From Bradysia coprophila (lineage: Eukaryota; Arthropoda; Insecta; Diptera; Sciaridae), in NCBI RefSeq assembly GCF_014529535.1, contig NC_050738.1:1240001-1304000 (forward strand): a stretch of 64,000 bases of DNA, written 5' to 3'. The position numbers and the translations under genes are program-made. This document shows positions 11,667-24,541 of this stretch, piece by piece. A model generated the notes under the pieces. That model was not told the origin of the DNA. It did no database searches and saw only the letters and a list, made by a program, of their open reading frames with translations. How positions within the stretch are numbered: the first letter of the stretch is position 1; each line of letters starts with the position of its first letter.

Positions 11667-13127
11667 GTAAGTTTCGGATGATTTAGCCAATTGTCGACAT
11701 TATTTTCATAAAAGTTTAATGTTTTCGTTCGAATCAAAAAAACCTCCTCGGTGTGTCAGATTTTATTATAGTTCACTGCTTCTCACATATACCTTGGAAC
11801 GCGAACATTTCAAACAACAACAACTCGATGTTGCCTTCATAACCATTCCCCAATTCAATTTCAGCCTAGGCTTTTTGATATGAACGAATAAAAAAAAATC
11901 TCTTCACATTTTTGGTGTGCATTGTGTGTACACCACGGATTTATATATTTCTGTTCGATTCATATACTTGTTTCGAAAAAGTGATGTTCAGTGAGTGCCT
12001 TGTGCAATCGGAAAAGTACAGTTTTTGTGTATAACAACACACATTTTGTTATTTCGAATTTCAAGCGCCTATATTCGTACGATATTTATATGCCGCCGAA
12101 GTCTTGGCTTCAACATAACATTGTGTATTTTTTCACGTTTTTATACTCGAAAACTCGACTTCATTTCGATTCAATTTATTTAACACACATCGCATGTATT
12201 GCATATACGTTTTATGATTAAGAAAACGTTTTTTTTTTTCTTTCCTCCTCTCATTATTTGTTTATATTTTATGTTAAATTACTCGAATTTTTTTTTGTTG
12301 AAATATTTACGTGTATTTTGATTATTGTAATATTCGATGGTGGTGGGTACATACAACAAAAAGTTTGTGTATTCGCTCCGTTCGCGTGTGTATTATAAAA
12401 TCTACTTTCGTAAAGTCAAGTCAATTTTTTAAAGATTTTCAACTCAAGTGTGAGTGTGTGTATGACTGACTGTTGGTAGGGTTGACAAGAAAATCAAAAC
12501 AAAAACAATTTTCCCATTATGCATTGTCCGTTCCTATTGATAGAATCTTAATGATTGTTTATTACTCTGATAGTCTATTTCGCCTGATTCATTCCTAAAG
12601 GAATTGGAAGACAGTTATTCTGTCTTCCCGGTAGTGTAAACTAATTTTCCCGGTAACGGCAAAGGTTCAATTACTCAGTGACCACATTCAAACAAAAACC
12701 TTCGTGACGTCTTGGATCGAGAAGAATTAGATGGTGGACTCTTCCACCCAAAACCATTTCACTGCCATCCGTCAGTATAAACATTTTTGTTTCAATTTTT
12801 TATCCAATCTTCCTCAGCCCTAACACACTTCTAATGTGTACACAATGGACTTATTCTAATTTGATGAGAATGTGTGCATTACCGTTTCAATGTGTACAGT
12901 GTGTCAGATGTGTATACACACAGTGTGTAATATATGGGAAAAAATAGACTTTTGCTTTTGTCTCGTTCTTCGTCGTATTCGTTTTTTACGAAATCATTGA
13001 CATGGTCGATTGTGTGTTGCAGTTTTTTTTTTATTTTACTCGGCTCGTCTAAACTTCAATTTTATTCGCGCATCTTACAAAGCCGATACGAAATGATTTG
13101 AAATAAATATAAATTTACCGCTGGAAA

Positions 13128-16100
13128 ATGTCTCGTTCTAACGTAACCAATCGCATTCCAGATAAATGTAAACTAATCAAAGGACAGAAACCATTGATCA
13201 ACTACCGGTTCTATTTGGACATTGAAAAACATCACATTTCGAGTAAAATTGAGACAAAGATAAAGGAACTTGGCGGCGTAAGTATTCGTTTATTTTAATA
13301 AAAGCTTTTCGACACTAATTGTTTACGTACCGTACTGCTGTGTATAGTGTCACTGTTGCTTGCCTCATTTTTATGTAACAAAAAAAAAATTGATTCTCTG
13401 ACATGACCACACGGAATTCATTGAATGTGTAGTACCGGTTAAATTGTCACTCATGCATCGCTGGTGCTCATTACCTTCAATTTTTTTTTTTCACTGATAA
13501 AAATTTAGCAACTCACCAACGCTACATTCATGCAGTGACAGATTTTTTTTTTAATTCGACACAACTCGTTCCACAACATCTCACCAAAACGAACCATTCC
13601 ACAATGTATCGTACGTTCCATTTATTTACATTTTCGTGTATAAATGCGCTGTATGTTCAGCTGAACTCCATGCCATTTCCCATTTTCGTTCATTGTTATT
13701 GTTTTGTTGTTGTCGGTTGCAAGTACACATACATTTTATGTGCTACATTGAACGCAAATTATTGATTTATATCACATAAAATGCGCTTGTCGGACGAGAT
13801 GATATTTACGTAATGTTACAGCAAAATGATGGCGATGGCATGGAACATTTTAGCATTTTATTTTTCATCGAATATTGATCTCAGCTGGGGAGTTGAATGC
13901 ATACGTATACGAACGAAAGTCACTGCAGCGGTTCTGTTACATTTGCTGAATGCTGTTCGTTTTTGAAAATGTATTGCCTTGATGCATTTGTTGACTGAAC
14001 TGTATGAAGTAAAGCTTCATTGGCTAATATTTGCCACTTAAAATTGAGCGCCAGACAGCGGTGTCGTCTAGACATCACTCAATTTATTATATCTGAGACA
14101 GCGTTGTCGTCTATACATCACTCAATTTATTATATCTGAGGCATGGAAAGCAAACTATTCTTAGGCTACTCAGCGAGTGAATAAACGAAACTATCGTAAT
14201 TGTGAATATGTAGGCAAGACCGCAACACTGTCATCAATCATGCAAAATTAACGCAAACACAATCGGTTAATCGGTTTACATTTCCGTTTCAGTCCATCGA
14301 ATTTTTCTTGGCCAAGGAAGTAACTCACTTCGTCACTGACAAAACATTTAACCGTGACGGAGGTTCGTCGAACTCGTCGCAAGTGCATACACCAAAAACA
14401 CCATTGACTCCATTCACACCGTATTTGAGCGAATCAGCTAATGTAGGCTCTCCAAATGTATCCAGCTCCAATGAATCCAGAGTAAGTGACTTGCAATGCT
14501 ATTTAATTCCCAAGCGGCAAACTCATTGAAACTTTGTGTCGAAATTTCAGGCTAATAGCTCTAAACCACGCAGTCGTGCGGATGCCATGCTACAGAAAGT
14601 TCGTGACCAAAGCTGCGAAAATTCATTTAAGTCAACAAACATATCCAGCAGTCCTGTTCAACTTGCCAAAAATTGGGGTACACCCATCTGGTCAACGGAA
14701 CATACATTAAGATTTTTGGAGAAAATATCTGCCACCCTCCGGTCCGATTCATCGCACAACACATCGAAGGGTCGACCAGCCAATGTGAAACATTTGCACG
14801 GTGACTACATTAAAATCGAATCAGCCCAACGCAATTGTCGACCGTACTTTCAAGAAATCAAAGTTTGGCCAACCATCAATTTGAATTCGAAAATTGGATT
14901 TTCACCATTTGCTGCCGCCGAACCACCGACAAACGCTAAGACGTTGATTAATCGGCCACCGAACAGTAAATCGTCCAGTAAATCGAATAAAATGACTCGG
15001 AAGAGCCGGAGCAAGCAAATGCGCACGAAAAATGACTATAAACGAACGTCGGAAAAACAGTGTGGTTATTGTGAAGTGTGTCGTCTCGAATACGACGTTC
15101 TATCCGTACATTTACAATCCAAAGAACATACAAATTTTGTGAATAACAGTGACAACTTCTTATCCCTAGACAATTTGATAAATAACAGTGCCAATGTGGA
15201 CACCTTTTTAAAAATGAACAGTGCACCGCCAAAAAACGATTACGACAGCGGCCTGTACACGAAACGAACTTGTCGCAAATTCAAAGAAATGATGGATTTG
15301 GATATTCCTAATGCCGCCAACGTAAATGTGATCAAATCAGACTGTGTACGATTGAATGGTAGTGCAAAAATGGTGACACGACGATCGAACAATCGCAGGT
15401 CACAATCGGATGCGAAGTCGCTGCCGTGTGTGAAAAGTAGTCCGTCGAAAGTGGAAAATGATTTCAAAGAAACCGAAACGGCGGCTCAATTGCGATCGCG
15501 TCGAGAATCGGCTCGTCGTATCAATTATGCCGAGACGCGCGAAGACGAAGAGAATCCGGAGCATCCGGAGAATCCGGTGCATCCGAAGAATCCGGTGGAT
15601 TTGACAGAGAAAATAAGGATTCGCGGTATTCGCTGGCGACCACCATCATCAGCCGATGACGCTTTATCGTCGGCATCGCAACCAGCTGTGTATAAGGTAA
15701 CGGTTCAGCTAACATTTGTTCGATCCGATTATTTCGTTGAGCCGATCTTCTGGCTAAGATTGTGTAGATCAGGAAGTTAGAGTATCTATCGAAACTAGTA
15801 CGCTGAGTCTCTTATTCGAACGTTTTGTAACTAATGATCGTTTTAAGATGTTAGAACTTTCTGTTTTCATCTTCCGCGACTGAGTTACTTCTTTCTGTAG
15901 CTCACATCCACATGCGTTGTGTCAATGCATTCCTTTTCACTGTTCAGAGCGCAGAGGATATATTTTTCGATCGAACTATCACTCAGTGCCGCAATGTATT
16001 TTAACAATTCGATTCAATCTAAGTATACGATCCCCATCTTCAAAGTGTCACGCTATGTCTTCGTAATCCGATTCATCTCAGACAGTTTGTATAAAGTCCA

Positions 16101-19100
16101 AGCAAATATTTCGAGTCCATCCGTCTGTTTGTGTTCTCGCGTTTTTCCAAACGTCTCATCAAAGTAACAAATTAGTTCTCAGGTCTTGGCACCCGATTTT
16201 GATAGTCTTGCGTCACGACGCGATAACGAATGTTGGTTGTCTATGTCAGTGGTTTCGCCTTACATATAGTTGATCTGTTTATCAGCCTTATTCTCTCAGA
16301 TAGTCAATACGGTAGAAGAGTTATACACAACGGAGATCCACTGGTGCCGACTCACTACTATGTTATTTACGTCACCACGATCGAACCCTTTCACAAGCCG
16401 ACTGAATTTATTTTCTTAGACATTTGAATTGATCTGTTCCTAGCCCGTGTGGGCTATCGCAACCATCTTCCCGACCACCAAAAATTTATTTTCAAATTTC
16501 CCTTTTCAGATTGGTAAAGGCAGCAAATCAAAAGACTCTTTCTCCGATCAGAACAAAGATCCGCAGAGTGGTCTTAAAGTCAAAATTTGTCGCGTTCGAG
16601 AGAGTGAACTATCGCTGCTCACAAACGAAGCCGACAAATTTATGTTCCCGCCATGTCTAAGCGATCGACCGACTGATGAAGATCGTCAAAGTTCCACGGA
16701 CCGAAACGATCCGTCAACGGAGTTGTCTTCCAGCGACGTTGACAATTCGAAGCGGAAAAAATCGTACGACAAACTAGACACAAACGTTAAGCGTAAACGT
16801 CGAAATCAACTGCAGTCATTTCTAGAGGACAATTCCGATTACTATAAATTCGAGAAACCGGACTCTAGGCTGCGCTTTCCAGACGCCCCCGTTCAGTCGG
16901 CTCCGACAACGAGAACCAGAACCATGACCACTAGTGACAGGAATTCTGATGCCGAACATGTTGGAGATGCGGAGGATAGAACGGGGGTGAAACGGAACAA
17001 TCAAAATGAAATTTTGGCAAACGAAACCATTGCTCGCCTAAAGTATTCTTTCGAACGTGTGCCATCTAGTGAGCCTTGGTACGATGCATTTCAGCGACAA
17101 GATGAGTGCAGGGAACGAGTGTTCGAATATTGGGGCAACACAGGTATGTCAAACGAGTTGAACGTTAGTTTGCAGTCGAATTAATTTCTCGTTGAACATT
17201 TTTGCAGCCTACCGAAAACTTCCATACGAACTCGGTCCCATGCCACCGCTAGCACCAAATTGTTGTTCGTTGAGCAAACTGGCCCATAAAAAAACCAACA
17301 TCAACAAAGTGGATCGAAGGTTCAAAAGCTACCGCGATCAGAAAAAAATTAAAACAAAACCACCGGAAAATCAATCAACCATTTCCACACAACCCAATCC
17401 ATTGCATAAATCAACAACCGCCGAGAAAGTCTCGCACCCAGATCAAATACCGTTGAAAGTATCGCGAGAAATCGCCAATCTTCAGAGAAATGGTTCGAGG
17501 GCTTCCAAGTCGAGGTCACCGGTAATATTTGGCATGAGTGTGACACGTTCCGAATCCAAACCCACCATACCCGCAAAAGCAGCCACCATCAACGATGTGA
17601 ACAAACTGCCGCATCGAAGAAATCTCATTAACGATTTTGCGCCGACCACAACAGCGGTGGACACAAAAGAAATTAAAGTGAAAAGTGCAATACCAAACAG
17701 TCGTCGAAATTCACTGCTGGATATCAATGGACAACCGCGAAAATCTCCCCGCGAACATGCGTCAACGTTAGCTATTTTAAGTTGCCTGGTGCAGGAGCGC
17801 AAAAAACGTGAGAAAGAACTGAACGGCGGCATATCACCCGATAAAATACGATTGAACGACGATGATCGAGAACAAACATCGGACGGCAGTTATGGCGATG
17901 AATCGAATGACACCGGAGTATTGACAGCGCTTATTAAACAAGAGGTCGAGTCATGTGACGAGGATCTTGATAGCAATGACTTCCAGCCAACTACTTCGAC
18001 AGCTGTGACAGACATCAAATTAGAGCAAAACAGTGAAACCGCCATCGATGAGCCTAACAACAAGCAAGTCGAATCAAATGAGTCAACCAAAGACGATGAG
18101 AAAAATGATTTCAAACATCCGAAGATGCCGCGTTTCGATTACGTAAATCCAGTCAAATTGTACAGGCAAATCGATGACTTGCTGCACACATCCTACGAAG
18201 ACGATGACGGCGAATCCTATCCAGATGTTCCAGTATCGAGTGACGAAATCGACGATTTGATTTTGATCGGAACGCCAAAAGATTTCGTGGACATTTTGCT
18301 TGAAACGGCACCGGGCCCATTGCGTTACCGTAGTTTGGTCAATGCGAAAAAGCCAAGCGCTCTGAATTCGTTCAGTCGCAGTAAAAAGCGTCGCAACAAC
18401 AAAACCGGTTGGCCAACACTGCCGAAGCGTCGAATTTTAACGAAAAAGGAAGTGGAAGACGATTCGAATTCGTGCAGTAATCTGTCGGCCACCGAACCCG
18501 ACGACGAATGTGACGATAATCAGACGACCAATGACGATCGCGTCGACATTAGCGATCAACTCGAAAATGGTAACGATGAATATTTCATTCATTCGAGGCA
18601 AAAGCTGAATAGCATGGGCGAAGACTTTAGCAAAGACGATGAATTCAGCAATGACGGTAATAATAGCCTTTTATTTCCCGGTACTAGTGATAAAGCGGAG
18701 TGTTCTGATATTTTCACAGTTTCGTCGGACAGTTTAGACACAGACGTAACCGAATCGAACAACAAACAACAATTGGACAAAGACTACGATGTGATAAGTA
18801 TGAAAAGTATAATAAATGTGAGTGACGAAGACACTTCATCGGCCGATGTAACGTTGGCGGAAATGTTGAAAAAGCAAATTGGCGTCGGCCACAAAATGGT
18901 ACGGTCGAATCGACCGAAAAAGTCGTCCAGCAAATGCGCTAATGTGAAACTGTTGCAACCGATAATATATGTGAAAAAAATCAATGAATCAGAAACGATC
19001 AATAAATTTATGGCGAACAAGAAAAATTCACCCATCAAAGATGAAACGATTGTTCGGAATAATTCGTCACCAAATACAAAATGTTCACCAAGAAAATTAC

Positions 19101-19135
19101 GAAAGCCGAGAGGTAGGTGGTACCGTGAAAGATAA
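13128..19135 (+). CDS. chif: Chiffon/Dbf4, regulatory subunit of Cdc7 kinase
   Basis: Five coding exons, 13128-13277, 14293-14481, 14551-15696, 16510-17143 and 17208-19135, give 1348 residues with closed phases. All three Dbf4 motifs are present. Motif N (BRCT-like) spans exons 1-2 (KIKELGG then SIEFFLAKEVTHFVTDK). Motif M is near residue 209 (CRPYFQEIKVWP). Motif C is a CCHH zinc finger near 283-310 (GYCEVCRLEYDVLSVHLQSK then EH). Dbf4 activates Cdc7 for origin firing. In flies the long C-terminal part of Chiffon also acts as a scaffold for a Gcn5 acetyltransferase complex. Here the acidic, low-complexity C-terminal 850 residues (exons 4-5) fit that extension and end KPRGRWYRER. A donor-like AGAG|GTAGGT just before the stop could allow another 3' exon. 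AATAAA signals follow at 19452-19540. Confidence 0.88.
14054..14139 (+). repeat. 43-bp tandem duplication in chiffon intron 1
   Basis: Two adjacent 43-nt units (14054-14096 and 14097-14139) share CATCACTCAATTTATTATAT and differ at two positions near the start. They lie about 150 bp before exon 2. It is a simple recent duplication with no clear function. Confidence 0.75.
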
Positions 19136-21999
19136 TTCTATTCAAATTTATTAGATTAAAAGGAGAAAAAACAGTTAAAACAAAAAAAACAACAAGAAAA
19201 TGTTCAAGATGTATTCCTCTAACCCTACTTCATCAACCCCACCCGTCACGCCTAGTTTGCCCATTTGATGATGGAACTTATTTAAATTTAAAAAAAAAGA
19301 AAATTTTCCTGAAAAAGAGTTTTTCTTTTCCCATTTTTTTATATTTAATTTATGATGTAATTTATACCGCGCGCGATTTAAACTTCTTTTCTATTGGAAA
19401 GGGCGAGACTTTTTTATTATCATTTTTTTTAAATTGACGACAGCTTATAAATATAATAAACAAAAAGAAAAAAAAATGAAAAGTTTAAAAGTTTGTGATG
19501 TGAGTCTAAAAAAAATCAAGAAAATAAATCTGATGAATAAAAATTGAAATTTTTGGTGATTTTTATTTTAGGTTCGGGCTTTTACTGAAAATCCTGAAAT
19601 AAATTTTAAATTCATGAAAATCTACAAGGCGACATTAGAAATTAAAAAGAGTTTAACTGAACAAGTCCCGTCGTAGATCGCTTGCTTCATTCGCAATGGG
19701 TTTAGGGTTCGAAACTCACTTTCCCAATTTCAATTTTTAATTTCTCATGTCGCCTTGTAGATTTCCATGAATTAAAATTTTGGAACTTCGTTTTACTTCG
19801 TACCTCTATCTTCAATTTAATTCAGTGAAACGCCATCAAAATTTCTGCTGATATGAACTACAGTGCTTACTTTCGGGAATTTCGATACTGAAAATATCTT
19901 AAAATTATTCTTAGGAATTTTATTGATTTTCAGATTTAAAATTTCTAAAAATAAGCCCTGAACTACATTTGAAAATTTCCGTTAAGAATCTTTAAAAAAA
20001 TAAATAAAAAATCGTCAAAGAACGCCAAGATTTCGTCGTAGAAGGACACATTTCACTTATTCACGCAACATATCGGCACTGTTGACATGAGCCATTGCAA
20101 GTTTGGTGTCGATGGACAGCTGAGACTTCCAGCATTTCACAATTAACCATTTTATTTCCCAAAAATTTTAATACGTGTGTTCAGGTGCCTCTGAAACTCG
20201 CAAATTTTACCAAATATGAGGGAAAACTTACTGTCGGCCTCTACGTAGACGGTCTCCAAAAATATTTTTTTTTGTCATTGGTAGAGGAAGTATTGTTCTA
20301 TTGTTCGAACATTTATTAGCTTCATCCCTCAAGTATCCACGAACCTATGACTGTTTGAAAATCACGTTTCTTAAACTTTAGCGTGTCTCTGCCGGCTTCC
20401 CTTGCACTTATAGTACAGAATTTTTGGACAATTGTTATTAGAATTTCAGGCACTACAGATTGCAACCATACCTTCAGTTTTCCACCACTCTCTTTGTAGA
20501 CAGGATGGGATATGCACAACTGTCACTGACGGTACGGATGAAAATCAAAAATTTTTGTGGAACTTTGTTCAGGGCTGTCTAACAATATCCAACCTCACCG
20601 TGATGGCGTTTCTTCTTAGCGTTTCCTCACATTTTGCCGATTCTTCGTGGTGGTTTAAAAAATCCACCAAAAATTATGGTGATTTTGTTAGATACTTGGG
20701 AATCTATCCTTTTAAAAAGGTGACGAAAAGGTGTTTGGTTCGATCCTTAGGAAAATATACATTTACGAAAGGTAACGCAAAGGCGTTATGTTCGATCTTA
20801 TGTAATTTGATGGGAAGGGGTTTTTTTTCCGATCCTAGTAAATTTATCCTTCTACGAAAAGTAAAGTCGTTTTGTTCGCTTCTGAGGAAACTATCATTTT
20901 ACTAAACATAACGTAACGACACTTTGTTTGATCGTACAGACGTTTTATCCGGTATTTAGTGCGTCGAAAGAAATTTAAACCGTATTTCAAGCAATCAAAA
21001 ACCAATTTTTCTTAGCGTTTCTTCACACTTTTGCGATTTTTCTTGGTGATTTAATAAATCAACCAAAGATGATAAATTGTCAAGCAAATTCGCGAGTGTG
21101 AAGAAACGCCAATAAAAATCGCCGGAGTGTGAATTAACGCCAAAATGTCACGAATCGCCAAAAAATAAGATCTTGGCGATTTGACTTTGGCGATACTTCA
21201 CCTACTTAACGGCTATCTGTTGAAAAACGAGCTTGGAAATGTGTTCCTCTTCATAGCTTTGCTTGAGAGAAAAGACTGTTCCAATTAAACTGACTAGTAA
21301 TGAGTCACTCTCAATAAGAAATACAATGAATGCAGCAGGTGCGATCGGAGGGAGATTTTTTTTTTTTTTTGGATTCGCACTTCAGTTGAGTGAATAGAAC
21401 TTTCTGTTATCGTGGAAACTTCCTTTCAAAAATCACACAAACAACTGTTCATGAATGTAGACAAACATTTTAACAAAACGACAGAAGAACCTATAGAAGA
21501 GACAAAATGACCAGGGTTCGCTACCAGTTACCGAGTATATAGCGAACGAAAATATTCGTTTGATGTGAACGCAATATATTGTTCCAAGAGAGATGCAGCC
21601 TTCGCAGTTCAGATATATTCAACTGTCTGTGTTCGCCAGCAAGTCACATGAAAATGACAACGGAACTTGAGATCCATCCTCAGAAATTCTGAACTCGAGA
21701 TTAAGACTAAAAGTATAGTGGCTGCTACTTTAACTGGGTATGACGAGGAAACAGATTTTCCTTGAAAAATTCCTGGGTATAAATTTGGTTGACGATTCTG
21801 ACACACCTCTGAAGTATGTCATGATCAAATGAAAATCAAAAATAGTTTTTGGATTTCACTTAATATTTTCGTTAATAAGTTCTGTAAGAGAATTACACTT
21901 TGGATTTGTTAGACGGAACAGCAGACGATACATAGCAAAGTGATGATGTTAGTATGCTGAATATATCTCACAGCCATGTGTCACTATCATTTCCTCTTC
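19136..21999. other. Chiffon 3' UTR and repeat-rich intergenic DNA
   Basis: After the 3' UTR come an inverted-repeat element at 19603-19780 and a block of degenerate repeats at 20606-21180. In the second block, copies of CTTAGCGTTTC near 20617 and 21013 flank several units with the pattern ACGAAARGTAA and TTGTTCG. A poly-T run lies at 21358-21370. The plus-strand open frame at 20432-20905 has no protein-like composition and overlaps the degenerate repeats, so I do not call it a gene. Confidence 0.45.
19603..19780. mobile_element. TIR element with a tRNA-like B-box core
   Basis: The left arm TCTACAAGGCGACATTAGAA and the right arm complement TTTCTCATGTCGCCTTGTAG form an inverted repeat about 45 nt long with mismatches. 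Between them lies GGGTTCGAAACTC, which matches the RNA polymerase III B-box consensus. This could be a tRNA-derived SINE fragment captured inside a foldback, or chance. No intact tRNA cloverleaf can be drawn. Confidence 0.4.
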
Positions 22000-22873
22000 T
22001 TACCGTACATTTTCATTGCCATCTTTATCTGTAATCATTTTCCCTATTTCTCCTTCCCATGTTCGCATCGCTTTCCTGTAACAATATTTGTGATTTACGA
22101 ATGAAAATCATGTTTGTCTTCCAAGAACTCACTTGTATTTGTCCAATTCATCAGGTTTGGTTTTGTATTTACTCCGTTCGTTCTCGCTCAAGGACCTCCA
22201 CTTCAGTGACATTTGTTGCATGTGTTCCCTGTAGGTTCTGCCTGGCGGACGATCGGTTTGCGATTGAAAAAACTTCAAAAACGCAGTCACCGGCCTTTTT
22301 GGTTTATTTAATTTTCGAGCTTCTTCCCGGTACAATTTTATCTGTTTCTTATCAGCAGTGTCCTGCAGTTCCTTTTGCATCTGTTTGAAGTCATTCTCAC
22401 TCATTTTGCGATTGTATTCCCAAATTTCTTTCAAGTATTTGCTCATACCATTTCTGTACTCTGCAGAGAAAATCGCCTTTTGGTCAGCATCCAATGACTT
22501 CCATTTCTCGCTGAATATCGTGTGCAATTTATTCCTCTTCAGATGCGGATTTTCGGCTATGACCTGCGGCCGTATTTGTAGCATGAAACGAAAATATGGT
22601 GAAAGTGGTTGTTTCGGCCTCGGTCCCATTATTTTTTCGACGGATTTACGTACATCGGGTGGCAGTCGTATTTGGTTTTGGAAAGGGTTCGAATAAACGG
22701 TTCGACGTGTGATGGTTCTTAGGAAAGGAAATTTTTCAAGCTTAGTTTCAACTGTTTCGAAACAACAATCACAGAACTTACGATATGACCGACAATGTTG
22801 ATGTTATGGGTGCATTGTGCGTTGCAAGAACTCGAACAGTTCGAACTGCATTCGATAAAAATTGTGAGATCAT
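22000..22873 (-). CDS. TFAM: Mitochondrial transcription factor A-like, copy 1 (two HMG boxes)
   Basis: Exons are complement 22782-22873, 22133-22717 and 22000-22075, giving 250 residues with closed phases. Introns are 64 and 57 nt. The N-terminus (MISQFLSNAVRTVRVL onward, Arg-rich and without acidic residues) is a good mitochondrial presequence. HMG box A starts near residue 65 (KQPLSPYFRFM) and box B near 168 (KPKRPVTAFLKFFQSQ), joined by a basic linker, with a short Trp-containing tail (AMRTWEGEIGKM). This is the TFAM plan: it bends and packages mtDNA and drives mitochondrial transcription. It is head to head with a second TFAM-like gene whose intron positions are the same, so the two arose by duplication. 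Confidence 0.85.
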
Positions 22874-23614
22874 CTCAAATAAATCAGAAAAGTGATTGTG
22901 GAACCGCAGGGTTCTATCGTCAAAATAAACGGTTTTTAGCTTTAACCGAATGAATATTTGTATTAAAAGTGGCGCGTAGGTTATATTCCTCCGGTTAAAA
23001 TTGTTGTCGTTCGTGCTGTCAACGTTTGTGTTATTATTTGGAAGAAATAAGTGTTAGCAAGGCTCAGAACCTTGCGGGCTAGCGCGTGTAGTGGATAAGA
23101 ATGTAACTAAAATGTTGTGATGCGTACTTCATATCAGTCAAAAACATTACAGGTGATGCCAGTCCTCGCTTTTTTTTTTTTTTTTTAATCCATTTATTTT
23201 ATCATTCCTTTATTATAATGTGGGGAATACTATAAGTATATGCGAAACAATCATAAATTAATCTTACAGATAAATACAAATACATTTTCAATACATTTGT
23301 TCGCTTACAAATACCTGATTTCGCTATTGGTGACACATTCTACATCTGAACTCAAAATATTTATCAACGAAAATTTTCACGAAAAAAGAGGGGGGCTAAG
23401 AGGGGGAAGTCAAAAATCGCTATGAATATGTTCCTTGGTCCGTAAATTTTTTAGATCAAATTCTTTTGTAGTATAGAACTTGCGTCACATCCAGTCATGA
23501 TTCACGACCGAATCGAATAGGTTGTCAGTGTGGAAAACTCCGCATCCATGTGCGTCGTTCAAAATCATCTGTTGAAAGTTTGTTTTTGTGTGACATTGCA
23601 TCATAGTATTGGCG
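22874..23614. promoter_or_regulatory. Shared intergenic promoter region of the TFAM pair
   Basis: The two TFAM-like start codons point away from each other across 740 bp, so both promoters must lie here. I see no TATA box at a useful distance from either start. A poly-T run (23170-23186) and AT-rich sequence fill the middle. Coregulation is possible but not shown. Confidence 0.35.
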
Positions 23615-24533
23615 ATGAGTTTTCCACTGCTATCAGGCAGATCCCTTCTATTTTTGGATTACGTCCGGCCGACAGTTACAACACAGTACGTAAAATTTGA
23701 TAGATACCGAGTTGATCATCCAAAATTTAATTTAATTTGATCAAAAGATATGTCCGCTTCAAATATGCAGTACAGGGTCGAGCGTTCTTAGAACAGAAGC
23801 TGGGAATTCCACCTAAACCGAAGAAACCCTTAACCACATATTTCCGGTATGTTACTGAGGTTCGGGCATCGGTTGCGGCAAAACATCCAACATTAAATGT
23901 ATGCGAACAAACTGTACTCATTGCGAAAATGTGGAATTCCTTGGATGCAGCGAGCAAACAAAATTACTTCAAAGCCTTTGCAAACGACACTGTTGCGTAC
24001 AGACAAAAACTAGTTGAATATTATGGAAAAATCACCGAGGACGATAAACGAAAGCTACAATCAAAACAAATGGAACTGAAAAACGAAATTGAAATAAAGG
24101 AGAATATGATTAAGCAACGCAAGAAAGCAATTGAACTTGATCGGCCGGTGAGACCATTGGGAGGATACATAAAATTCTTCACAGAGGCGACAGATCGCAA
24201 ACCGAACGAGACATGGAAAGACTTTTCGCAGCGGAAAACATCCGAATGGCATAGTCTCAGTGTCAGTCAAAAGGACGCTTACAAAGCACCGGCAGAAGAC
24301 TTAGAGAAATTCAAGTAAGTTTTGTATCTCACTAAGACATTTCACTCTTATACTTAAATCATTTTATGGCTTTCCGTAACCAAGCGGTCGGTATCAGATC
24401 ATTTGCTTAGGAGATTCTGCGTATCCAACATTTAAACATTAATGACTGATGGCTCTTTAAACTTTAAAACTTGAGAAAATACCGAAAATGGATAGAAATG
24501 GAAAAGAATTCGGTTCACTGTGCCCAGCATTAA
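23615..24533 (+). CDS. TFAM-like HMG-box protein, copy 2
   Basis: Exon 1 (23615-23685) encodes a presequence (MSFPLLSGRSLLFLDYVRPT). Exon 2 (23748-24314) carries HMG box A from near residue 47 (KPKKPLTTYFRYV) and box B from near 155 (RPVRPLGGYIKFF). Both introns sit in the same phase and place as in the opposed copy. Exon 2 ends at a perfect donor (AA|GTAAGT). I propose a last exon at 24476-24533 encoding KYRKWIEMEKNSVHCAQH, which has the basic-Trp-acidic character of a TFAM tail. That exon is less certain. The total is 231 residues. The two copies are strongly diverged, so this is an old duplication and copy 2 may have its own role. Confidence 0.75.
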
Positions 24534-24541
24534 CGTTAACC

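Noticed and set aside
11991-12221. Two overlapping open frames in the chiffon 5' region
   Set aside because: AT-rich, low-complexity translations in a noncoding leader or intron; no matching splice sites.
14948-15232. Antisense open frames across chiffon exon 3
   Set aside because: Shadows of the strongly supported plus-strand exon carrying the Dbf4 motifs.
19660-19720. tRNA gene around GGGTTCGAAACTC
   Set aside because: No acceptor, D or anticodon stems can be formed; only the B-box matches.
20432-20905. 157-codon open frame on the plus strand
   Set aside because: Overlaps degenerate repeats, composition is unlike a protein and no splice context is seen.
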